From: CAZQDP01 sp964592375
GTDB lineage: Bacteria; Bacillota; Clostridia; RUG12999
Direction of reading: 5' to 3'
DNA: 35,601 nucleotides
Assembly: GCA_964592375.1 (NCBI GenBank)
Contig: CAZQDP010000013.1
Span: 1 to 35,601 of the forward strand
In this document: one piece after another, positions 24,298 to 31,475 of the stretch
How positions within the stretch are numbered: position 1 is the first letter of the stretch
How the letters are laid out: each line of letters begins with the position of its first letter
Translations under genes and position numbers: made by a program
Notes under the pieces: model-generated
The model's database searches: none
What the model was told of the DNA's origin: nothing
The model's input: only the letters and a program-made list of their open reading frames with translations

Positions 24298-26058
24298 TTA
24301 AAACATCATACATTCCACATATTGCTCCATAAAGTATGAGTTTGCCGAGAGCTCAGTTACCTTTGCCTGTTTTGCGGTCTGCTCTGAAAGCGAAAGTTGA
24401 CCCTTGCCCAGCAGTACCATAGATGCCCCACTGCCAGCTGCATTGCCCATGATGATAACCTTATCCTTTAAGGCAGGCGGGTAGAGACCTATCTTTGCTG
24501 CACTCTTCTTATCAATAAAGCTACCGAAACCACCGGCAATATACAAATTCGCTATTTCCGCTTCTGAAATGCCATATTCGTGCATCAAGGTATATGCACC
24601 TGCCGCAATGGCGGATTTTGCAAGCTGCACATGTCGAATATCTTTGGCAGTAATGATTACGCCGCTATCCCCCACCAAAAACGCCGGCATGCCATCAAAT
24701 TCGGTGATATATTGCATATATTCAAGTCCATCTTCATTGATCGTGCCGGTTGTATCCAAAATGCCGCAATCCAGCATGACCGCCAGCGCATCAACAATGC
24801 CGGAGCCGCATATGCCTGTGGGTTTTTGTTTTCCTATGGTTTCGTATTTGATAGTGCCACCCGATAAAAACACTTTACTGATGGCACCAGTAATTCCTGC
24901 CATGCCCATATGTAGGCTGGCTCCTTCAAAGGCGGGGCCTGCAGCAGTTGCACAGCAGATTATTTCTCCATTGCGGCAGAGTGCCATTTCACCATTGGTA
25001 CCAATATCAATAAGCAGGTTTGTGGTTTCCATCTGCACAATACCCCCTGCCGTAAGCGCCGTTGTAATATCTGCCCCCACATAAGCCGCCATGCATCTCG
25101 GCAAATATACATATCCAGAAGGATGAATATTCAGCTCAATTTCCTTTGCTTTCAACCAGCACCCCATTAAGGTTGCAGGGGAAAATGGTGCTGTGGCAAT
25201 ACCGGAAGGATCGATGGCACAAAGCAAATGCAGCATGGTGGTGTTCCCGGTAATGACAGCGCTCACAATGTCCGAACTATCTATACCTGCCTCTGATGCC
25301 ACCTCCACAAACATATCGCAAAGCTGTTCTCTAATGGCTCTTGCAAGCGGCATGATACCTTCCGAATTTGCATACTCAATTCTGGAAATAACATCTGCAC
25401 CAAAAATCGCCTGTGCATTATGACCCGAGGAAACCGAAATCAACTCTCCGTCTTGCAAACGATAGAGATATGTCGCTATGGTAGTGGTTCCAATGTCCAC
25501 CGCTGCCGCGTAGAGTTCTTTTTCTTTAGAGACAACATCAATAATATACCCACCTGCACTGATTACATAAGGCTTATACTCACTTTGCGCAAGAACCTGC
25601 GGCAGTTTTGCCGCAATGCCAAGTGGCACGCTGTAGCCCGTTGCCTCTTCAATCTGCATATCGCTTGCCATGGGGTTTTGGAGAGTAGGCACCGAAAGTT
25701 CTACTCTCTTACAGCTTACCACCGGCTCATTTTCAAATTTGATTCTCATTCCTTGTTTTATGACTTGCATTTCCGTATTAGCAGTGGTATAATATACTAA
25801 ACAATCCCCCTGTGCATATGTACGGCAGGCAAGCCTTATTCCGTTTTGGATCTCTTCGTCGGTAAGGTGCTCCTCCTCCATAGGCTCCAAAGGGGACAAA
25901 AGGCCTTCTGCTTTGATCTTGCATTTCCCGCAGGTTCCGTTGCCCCCACAGGGCATATTAAAGTGCAGACCAGCATCTTGCAGTACGGTTGCGAGCAGAA
26001 CCTCCTCATCATATGTATAAGTAAGTATTGTGCCATTACTATTAAGCGATACTTTCAT
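24298..26058 (-). CDS. RACo-type reductive activator of corrinoid proteins (2Fe-2S / ASKHA, DUF4445)
   Basis: A 586-residue ATP-dependent activator that returns an inactive Co(II) corrinoid protein to Co(I). The N-terminal plant-type ferredoxin domain has four cluster cysteines, C37, C43, C46 and C78. After a linker, the ASKHA ATPase core shows AAVDIGTTTIA, ITGNTTMLHLL, LIDIGTNGEMAL, GPAFEGASLHMGM, CGSGIVDAL and a final IAGGFGSFID. The ATG at 26058 was chosen for GGGAGGAAATAGG immediately upstream; upstream in-frame ATGs (to 26133) lack a ribosome site. It is divergent from the BNR-PocR-corrinoid gene row. That, with the corrinoid protein and UroD-type methyltransferase nearby, makes a methyl-transfer role firm at family level. 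Confidence 0.92.
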   Translation of the reverse strand: MKVSLNSNGTILTYTYDEEVLLATVLQDAGLHFNMPCGGNGTCGKCKIKAEGLLSPLEPMEEEHLTDEEIQNGIRLACRTYAQGDCLVYYTTANTEMQVIKQGMRIKFENEPVVSCKRVELSVPTLQNPMASDMQIEEATGYSVPLGIAAKLPQVLAQSEYKPYVISAGGYIIDVVSKEKELYAAAVDIGTTTIATYLYRLQDGELISVSSGHNAQAIFGADVISRIEYANSEGIMPLARAIREQLCDMFVEVASEAGIDSSDIVSAVITGNTTMLHLLCAIDPSGIATAPFSPATLMGCWLKAKEIELNIHPSGYVYLPRCMAAYVGADITTALTAGGIVQMETTNLLIDIGTNGEMALCRNGEIICCATAAGPAFEGASLHMGMAGITGAISKVFLSGGTIKYETIGKQKPTGICGSGIVDALAVMLDCGILDTTGTINEDGLEYMQYITEFDGMPAFLVGDSGVIITAKDIRHVQLAKSAIAAGAYTLMHEYGISEAEIANLYIAGGFGSFIDKKSAAKIGLYPPALKDKVIIMGNAAGSGASMVLLGKGQLSLSEQTAKQAKVTELSANSYFMEQYVECMMF

Positions 26059-26169
26059 CCTATTTCCTCCCGGTAGCTTTTTCGTTTTTGCATTTATTTG
26101 CTTCATCATATCAAAAAAGTGGGTAAAATGCAAGTAAGCTTATGTGGGAATATGCCAATGCGAAATATA

Positions 26170-26199
26170 TTACAAAAAATCACAATATTATTATATAAA
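26170..26199 (+). promoter_or_regulatory. possible promoter of the BNR-PocR-corrinoid row
   Basis: TTACAA at 26170-26175 and TATAAA at 26194-26199 with an 18-nt spacer would give a leader of about 100 nt containing the palindrome at 26260-26280. Other AT-rich matches exist nearby. Confidence 0.3.
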
Positions 26200-26259
26200 A
26201 GCGACCTGTATAGTATTAGAATAGACGTAGCGTAAGCGTTACTGTAAAAAAGAAATGTA

Positions 26260-26280
26260 TCTACACATTGTTTGTGTAGA
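26260..26280. promoter_or_regulatory. palindrome upstream of the BNR gene (candidate operator or leader hairpin)
   Basis: TCTACACA and TGTGTAGA are perfect 8-bp complements around TTGTT, ending 24 nt before the BNR start. It lies in the 246-bp gap shared with the divergent RACo gene. A PocR-AraC site is a natural guess but is unproven. Confidence 0.5.
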
Positions 26281-26304
26281 AATTAGTGCAGTAGAGGTGT
26301 ATAT

Positions 26305-28089
26305 ATGAAAAAACTAATCGAAGACTTGGCGGATCACAATCTTGATGCCAAGATTGTAGTAGACAGGGATAACAGGCACATTACCTGCGGTAGCATTATT
26401 CCCACTGAAAGCTACAGTGATCAGCCGTATGTTGTAAAAACAAATGATGGTGCTTGGCTCACCGTCACCACCACCGGTGCAGGTCATGAAGGCCAGCATG
26501 GTCAGCACGTCATTACCATGCGCAGTATGGATAAAGGCAAAACTTGGACAGATTTTGTGCGAGTGGAAGACCCTACCGGTCCCGAAGCTTCCTATGCCGT
26601 GCTATTAAAGGCAAACTCTGGCAGAATATATTGTTTTTATAACCACAATACAGATAATCATCGCGGCGTGAAGGCGGACAACCCACCTTATACCACAGGT
26701 TATTGCTCACGCGTGGACTCCTTGGGGCACTTTGTCTTTAAATACTCCGATGATCACGGCAAAACCTGGAGCGAGAATCGATATGATATCCCCATGAGAA
26801 AATTTGAAATTGACAGAAATAATGCAGATGGCGGCGAAATATTATACTTTTGGAACGTTGGAAAGCCTTTTATATATCAAGGTGCCGCATTTGTATCAGT
26901 GCATAAGGTTGGCGGCTTTGGTGCAGGCTTTTTCACCAGCTCGGAAGGTGCTCTTCTTAAAAGCAGTAATATCCTTACGGAAACGGACCCTGAGAAAATC
27001 CTTTGGGAAACACTTCCGGACGGCGACATTGGTCTGCGCGCCCCAAAGGGCGGCGGTCCGGTGGCTGAAGAACAAAGCTATGTGGTTCTCTCAGACGGCA
27101 GCTTCTTCTGCGTTTATAGAACAACAGACGGCCACCCCACTTGCTGCTACAGTCGTGACGGCGGTCATACCTGGAGTGCACCCGAGTATATGACTTATCC
27201 TGATGGCAGAAAATTTAAGCAGCCAAGAGCGGCAAATTTTGTGTGGAAATGTGAAAACGGCAAATATTTATATTGGTTTAACAATCACAGCGGCAAATCC
27301 TATGAGGATCGCAATCCTGCATGGATTTGCGGCGGCATAGAGTACGACAGTCCGGATGGCAAAAAAATCATGTGGTCTGCGCCTAATATTTTGATTTATG
27401 ATGACGATACCTATATTCGCATGAGTTATCCCGATATGATAGAGGAAGATGGGGAATACTATATCACGGAAACTCAGAAAACCATAGCCCGCGTGCATAA
27501 GATTGATTGCATCGAAAAATTATGGGAACAATTAGAAGGCAAAGGTGCAAATCCCGGTGTGGCGGTAATAGAGCGTGGCAGTGGCTCCTATCCTATGCCC
27601 GTGCTTAGCAGGTTCCTCACCAGAGACAATAACTCAAAGGATTATCGCACGCTTGATTTACGCGGCGGTGTAACCTTAGAACTTTTCCATGGTGCACTGA
27701 AAAGTGGAGATGTGCTCATCGATACCTTGGGGGATGAGAAAAATGGCATCTTGCTTCGTGTTATTGAAAACGGGTGTGTAGAGATTACAATCAGCGATGG
27801 CGTAACTCGCAACGTATGGGATACCTGCCCTGGAGAAGTGAATTGCAACGGTGGTTATTTGACTGTCATTATAGATGGTGGACCAAAGCTTATCCTATTT
27901 GTTGCTGATGGCAAGCTGTGCGATGGTTTATCCTTCCGCAGATTTGGTTTTGGACGATACAACCCCAATATGTACCATTGTAACGGCGGTGATACGATAA
28001 AGATTTCGAGCAGTGTGAAAAACGTTCGTATTTATGACAGGGCGCTTTCCGTAAATGAAGCTGTCCTTGCTTATAAAAATACTTTATGA
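26305..28089 (+). CDS. BNR/sialidase-fold protein with C-terminal LamG-like domain
   Basis: A 594-residue protein without a signal peptide. Three Asp-box motifs (S-x-D-x-G-x-x-W) at residues 74-81, 148-155 and 283-290 mark a sialidase-type beta-propeller over about the first 400 residues. The last 150 residues look like a concanavalin/LamG-like beta-sandwich, ending with the IYDRALSVNEA motif typical of LamG domains. The arginine FRIP motif of true sialidases is not seen; SDQPYVV occupies that N-terminal position, so a non-sialic-acid substrate is likely. GAGGTG lies 5 nt before the ATG. It is the first gene of the row leading to the PocR-AraC regulator (12 nt gap) and the corrinoid protein. 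Confidence 0.8.
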   Translation: MKKLIEDLADHNLDAKIVVDRDNRHITCGSIIPTESYSDQPYVVKTNDGAWLTVTTTGAGHEGQHGQHVITMRSMDKGKTWTDFVRVEDPTGPEASYAVLLKANSGRIYCFYNHNTDNHRGVKADNPPYTTGYCSRVDSLGHFVFKYSDDHGKTWSENRYDIPMRKFEIDRNNADGGEILYFWNVGKPFIYQGAAFVSVHKVGGFGAGFFTSSEGALLKSSNILTETDPEKILWETLPDGDIGLRAPKGGGPVAEEQSYVVLSDGSFFCVYRTTDGHPTCCYSRDGGHTWSAPEYMTYPDGRKFKQPRAANFVWKCENGKYLYWFNNHSGKSYEDRNPAWICGGIEYDSPDGKKIMWSAPNILIYDDDTYIRMSYPDMIEEDGEYYITETQKTIARVHKIDCIEKLWEQLEGKGANPGVAVIERGSGSYPMPVLSRFLTRDNNSKDYRTLDLRGGVTLELFHGALKSGDVLIDTLGDEKNGILLRVIENGCVEITISDGVTRNVWDTCPGEVNCNGGYLTVIIDGGPKLILFVADGKLCDGLSFRRFGFGRYNPNMYHCNGGDTIKISSSVKNVRIYDRALSVNEAVLAYKNTL

Positions 28090-28101
28090 GGTGACTTTTC
28101 T

Positions 28102-29385
28102 GTGGAAAAAGGCTTAACGTCTTTGGCACGAAAATACTGTGAGCACTTTGCAGGTGCTTGTGAATGCACCTGTTCCTTGCTGGATGTAGCCGCCAGGCAG
28201 ATTGTATTTAGCACCGGCGATGAAATGCTATGTCAAGACTGTGATTTGTGTAGCGTTGCCTTTCGAAAAAGCGATCAGCCTTCTCACTATTTAAGCCCGC
28301 ATCTTTATGGTTGTTATGAAGCAGAGCGTTGGGGTGGAAAGTACATTTATTACTGCCCTGCAGGACTTATCTTTATTGCCTCTCCCTTGGCGGATGAAAA
28401 TGGATTGTGCGGCGGCATCGTTGTCGGCCCTATCATTATGAGTATTGATGCAAGCATCACGCCAGACACGATTGAATCGGAGCATATGCAGGAGCTAATT
28501 GCAAGAAAATACCCAGTTATGTCCACCCGAAGAGTAAATGACATATCGAAAATACTTGCTCTGACCACTTCCTTTATTTGTGGCAAAAAGTATTCCGAAA
28601 CACAACAAGATGCACCTGTAAACATTGGTGATTTTAATAATTTACTATATAATTTATCAGAAAGCAATGTCGGTGAGGGCGGCGAAAAATCTCCCTATCC
28701 TATTGAAATTGAAACCCAATTGCAGTCTATGATTGCGCAAGGTGACAAAGCGGCAGCACAGGAACTGCTCAATTCATTGCTTGGCCATATTTTCTTTTCC
28801 TCGGGTGGTAATTTTGAGCTAATCAAAGCAAGGGTATATGAACTCATCGTATTGCTCTCTCGTGCTTCGATACAAGGTGGTGCGGATGTTGACCAAGTTT
28901 TTTGGCTCAATTCCAACTATTTCAAGGAAATTAACCACCTTACCACCATTGAGGACTTGAGCTTTTGGCTCTCCGGCGTTATGGTGCGATTTTCAAGCTA
29001 TGCCTTCGACTTTGTGGATGTGAAGCATACGGATATCATCTTCAAGGCGGTGGACTACATTAAAACCTATTATGCCACAAAGATTACACTGGATGATATC
29101 GCAAGTCATGTATACCTGAGCAAATCGTATTTAAGTAAGATTTTCAAAAATGAAATGAATTGCAATTTATCAACTTACATTAATAATATACGTGTAGAAA
29201 AAAGCAAGCAGCTACTGCTTGATTATTCGGTAAGCCTTGTGGATATTGCCAATATGGTAGGCTTTGACGATCAGAGCTATTTTACCAAGGTGTTTAAAAA
29301 AACTGTGGGCATATCCCCCGGCAAGTTCCGTGAAAAGCGTGGTCAGACCCGCATAATATCCACAGAGGATTCTATGAATGAATAG
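28102..29385 (+). CDS. PocR-domain AraC family regulator
   Basis: A 427-residue regulator with an N-terminal PocR sensory domain (about 10-165) and a C-terminal AraC double helix-turn-helix (about 320-420: LDDIASHVYLSKSYLSKIFK, then DIANMVGFDDQSYFTKVFKK). The PocR part has the family CPAGL motif (C85) and many cysteines, including C20, C22, C24 and C44, C47, C50. PocR-AraC proteins commonly control propanediol, cobalamin or corrinoid methyltransferase genes, which fits the neighbours. The start is GTG, with GAGGTGA at the stop of the BNR gene as ribosome site. It probably activates its own row and perhaps the divergent activator gene. Confidence 0.92.
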   Translation: MEKGLTSLARKYCEHFAGACECTCSLLDVAARQIVFSTGDEMLCQDCDLCSVAFRKSDQPSHYLSPHLYGCYEAERWGGKYIYYCPAGLIFIASPLADENGLCGGIVVGPIIMSIDASITPDTIESEHMQELIARKYPVMSTRRVNDISKILALTTSFICGKKYSETQQDAPVNIGDFNNLLYNLSESNVGEGGEKSPYPIEIETQLQSMIAQGDKAAAQELLNSLLGHIFFSSGGNFELIKARVYELIVLLSRASIQGGADVDQVFWLNSNYFKEINHLTTIEDLSFWLSGVMVRFSSYAFDFVDVKHTDIIFKAVDYIKTYYATKITLDDIASHVYLSKSYLSKIFKNEMNCNLSTYINNIRVEKSKQLLLDYSVSLVDIANMVGFDDQSYFTKVFKKTVGISPGKFREKRGQTRIISTEDSMNE

Positions 29386-29406
29386 AAATTCTCACTTTAA
29401 ATGTAA

Positions 29407-29429
29407 TAATATATGCCAACCATATATTA
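29407..29429. promoter_or_regulatory. palindrome between the PocR-AraC gene and the corrinoid gene
   Basis: TAATATATG and CATATATTA are perfect 9-bp complements around CCAAC. A second small pair, ACCC/GGGT, follows at 29431-29444. They fill the 90-nt gap ahead of the corrinoid gene and may set its separate expression level. Confidence 0.45.
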
Positions 29430-29475
29430 TACCCACGGATGGGTAAACAATATTAATCAACAGGAGGAATTTTTT

Positions 29476-30105
29476 GTGAGCGTTTTAAACGAAATTAGTT
29501 CATTTCTGCAGCAGGGCAGAACCCCTAAGGTCAAAGAGCTTGTGCAACAAGCGATTGACGAGGGCATTGGCGCAAAGCAGATACTGGAGGAAGGTCTTCT
29601 TTCCGGTATGGGCATTGTAGGTGCGAAGTTTAAAAACAACGAAGTGTTTGTACCCGAGGTGCTTATTGCAGCACGTGCAATGAACGCAGGCGTTGAGGTT
29701 TTAAAGCCTCTTTTGGCCGCTTCCGGTGTAGAATCCAAAGGCAAAGTTGTTCTGGGTACTGTAAAAGGTGACCTGCATGACATCGGCAAAAATCTTGTCA
29801 AGATGATGATGGAAGGCAAAGGCCTTGAAGTAATTGATATCGGTACAGACGTACCTACCGAAAAGTTCGTTGAAGCAGCACTTGAGTCCGGCGCAAAGAT
29901 TATCGCTTGCTCTGCACTGCTAACTACAACAATGGGCGAGATGAAAAATGTTGTTGACCTTGTAAAAGAAAAAGGCTTAGATGTAAAGGTAATGGTTGGC
30001 GGAGCCCCCATTACACAAAACTATTGCGACAGCATCGGCGCAGATGCTTACACACCAGATGCTGCCAGTGCTTCTGATGTAGCACTTTCACTCTGTCAAG
30101 CTTAA
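29476..30105 (+). CDS. corrinoid protein of a methyltransferase system
   Basis: A 209-residue MtaC/MtbC-type methyl carrier. The N-terminal four-helix B12-binding cap domain (1-85) contains GLLSGMGIVGAKF and FVPEVLIAARAMNAG. The Rossmann-like cobalamin domain carries D99-L-H101-D-I-G104, with H101 as the lower cobalt ligand, then SALLTTTMGEM and VGGAPI. The GTG at 29476 was chosen because AGGAGG lies 8 nt upstream; starts further upstream would add a non-homologous tail. It is followed by a strong terminator. It should carry the methyl group between a demethylating enzyme and the UroD-type methyltransferase, with the 24298 activator as its repair partner. Confidence 0.96.
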   Translation: MSVLNEISSFLQQGRTPKVKELVQQAIDEGIGAKQILEEGLLSGMGIVGAKFKNNEVFVPEVLIAARAMNAGVEVLKPLLAASGVESKGKVVLGTVKGDLHDIGKNLVKMMMEGKGLEVIDIGTDVPTEKFVEAALESGAKIIACSALLTTTMGEMKNVVDLVKEKGLDVKVMVGGAPITQNYCDSIGADAYTPDAASASDVALSLCQA

Positions 30106-30130
30106 GTCAAGCATCTTACATGCATTCAAT

Positions 30131-30160
30131 AAGCCTGCCAATCGGCAGGCTTATTTTTTT
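30131..30160 (+). terminator. terminator of the corrinoid protein gene
   Basis: A perfect 9-bp stem AAGCCTGCC / GGCAGGCTT with a 4-nt loop, followed by A and seven T. Confidence 0.92.
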
Positions 30161-30176
30161 ATATGTGGCCAAAAAG

Positions 30177-30206
30177 AATGAGCCCTGTAGGATCACAGCG
30201 CTCATT
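30177..30206 (-). terminator. terminator of the UroD-family methyltransferase gene
   Basis: The stem AATGAGC/GCTCATT continues inward through a C-C mismatch into CTGT/ACAG. On the minus strand TCTTTTT follows. It stands back to back with the corrinoid gene terminator. Confidence 0.7.
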
Positions 30207-30293
30207 TCATATTAGATACTTTTTAAATTCTCATCCATCCAATTGTTACGATTTCAAAATCTTTGCCTCATATATACTGATATGCGAAAACGC

Positions 30294-31298
30294 TTACTTC
30301 GCCTGATAAAAATCCTTGACGGCCGCAAAGAATGCTTCAATATTTGCCATTGGAGAAAGGGGTGGAATATCACAACCGGAGGAAGGAATATAGTTTGCAT
30401 GTCCTTTTGTTTTTGCAAGCATTTCCTTTGTTGCCTGCGTAACGGATTCGGGCGTGCCGCCTCTGAAATGCTCTGCCGGGCTCAAGTTGCCAAGTACCGG
30501 TATATTGGAAGGCATTTTTTCTAAAATAGTACCAATATCTACTGCATTACCAAAATGATATGCCATTGCGCCAATACCCACAATGGAGTCAATCAGTGGC
30601 ACCGTGTTGCCGCAGTTGTGGTAAACCACCATAAACTCATCATCCTGCACTGCATCTACAATTTTCTTTACGTACCGGCTGGAGAACTCTTCGCAAATAT
30701 CAGGGGATAACAGCCCAGCCGCAGGCTCTGCTATAACAAGGCCATCTGCTCCTGCCGCTTTCATGGCAAGGGCATACTTTGTAATAAAATCAGCTGCCTT
30801 GGAAAGCACCACATGTGTCAGCTCCGGTTCGATAAGGCATTTGATCATAATTTCCGTCATATCCATCAGTCTGCCCGACAAAGAGAATGGACCGATAACG
30901 CCTGCCAAGATTGGTCTGTCCTTTACAAGCTCTTTTGTGAGCGATATGGCTTTTACACATTCTCCTGTACGTCCTGCGCCTACTTCAGGCACCAAAAGGT
31001 TGTGCGCATCTTCATCTGTAACCACAATGCCGCCGATAACAGTCGGTACCTCATCATCGCAAAACCGAATTGTACTGCCAAAGGCTTCTGCTTCCACGGA
31101 TAAGTCCATCAAGCTGAGCGTAGCTGCACAATCAAATTTATCGGCAATTGCTTTCATGCATTTTGCTTGGTTTTCTGCACTTTCAACCATTTGGCTTACT
31201 GTCATTCCAAGAATTTGAATTCCAGGAAAGGACAACACAGGCAAAGGCTTTTTCACAGGTGCATTTTGAATGTCTTCCATCCATTTTGACATATTCAT
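30294..31298 (-). CDS. UroD-family (MtaA/MtbA-like) zinc methyltransferase
   Basis: A 334-residue uroporphyrinogen-decarboxylase-fold protein. The zinc-thiolate pattern H-x-C-xn-C of corrinoid methyltransferases is present as H227, C229 (YHNCGNT) and C309 (SSGCDIPP). True heme-pathway UroD lacks this, so a methyltransferase is the better reading. The IGPFSLSGRLMDMTE segment is typical of the MtaA/MtbA branch. It would move the methyl group from the corrinoid protein to a thiol or pterin acceptor, or act as the substrate-side enzyme; both roles occur in the superfamily. GGAGTGA lies upstream of the ATG. It is convergent with the corrinoid gene, with separate terminators, so it is controlled from its own promoter, which I could not place firmly. 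Confidence 0.9.
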   Translation of the reverse strand: MNMSKWMEDIQNAPVKKPLPVLSFPGIQILGMTVSQMVESAENQAKCMKAIADKFDCAATLSLMDLSVEAEAFGSTIRFCDDEVPTVIGGIVVTDEDAHNLLVPEVGAGRTGECVKAISLTKELVKDRPILAGVIGPFSLSGRLMDMTEIMIKCLIEPELTHVVLSKAADFITKYALAMKAAGADGLVIAEPAAGLLSPDICEEFSSRYVKKIVDAVQDDEFMVVYHNCGNTVPLIDSIVGIGAMAYHFGNAVDIGTILEKMPSNIPVLGNLSPAEHFRGGTPESVTQATKEMLAKTKGHANYIPSSGCDIPPLSPMANIEAFFAAVKDFYQAK

Positions 31299-31475
31299 TT
31301 TTTCTATTCACTCCAAATCATTTTTTTGCACTCCAAGCTACCGTTTCTTCATGAAGTACACCTTTAATATACCATAAAAAATGATTTTTTGTTAGGAGTT
31401 TTTCACTTTTTATTGTACTATTTTGCGATGTTATGCGTTTTTTCGCAACTCATTTACCAAAAATTATACTTTTTG

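Noticed and set aside
24569..25084. 171-codon open frame antisense to the RACo-type gene
   Set aside because: Low-complexity Pro/Ser/Ile composition and no start signal; explained by the codon use of the real gene.
26231..26244. Possible catabolite-repression (cre-like) site around GTAAGCGTTAC
   Set aside because: The core GTAAGCGTTA fits, but three outer positions miss the consensus, so it is too weak to list as a feature.
26059..26304. Cobalamin riboswitch ahead of the corrinoid-related genes
   Set aside because: No B12-box-like or multi-stem GC-rich leader was found here or in the 29386-29475 gap.
29457..30011. 184-codon open frame antisense to the corrinoid protein gene
   Set aside because: Serine/threonine/proline-rich composition typical of a mirror frame, no ribosome site or family motif, and it fully overlaps a certain gene.
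31415..31470. Possible terminator downstream of the FAD protein gene
   Set aside because: The GTTGCG/CGC-AAC pairing needs a bulge, and no T-run follows on the minus strand.
31299..31475. Promoter for the UroD-family gene based on TATATT near 31366
   Set aside because: The -10 match has no acceptable -35 partner at 16-18 nt, so the promoter remains unplaced.
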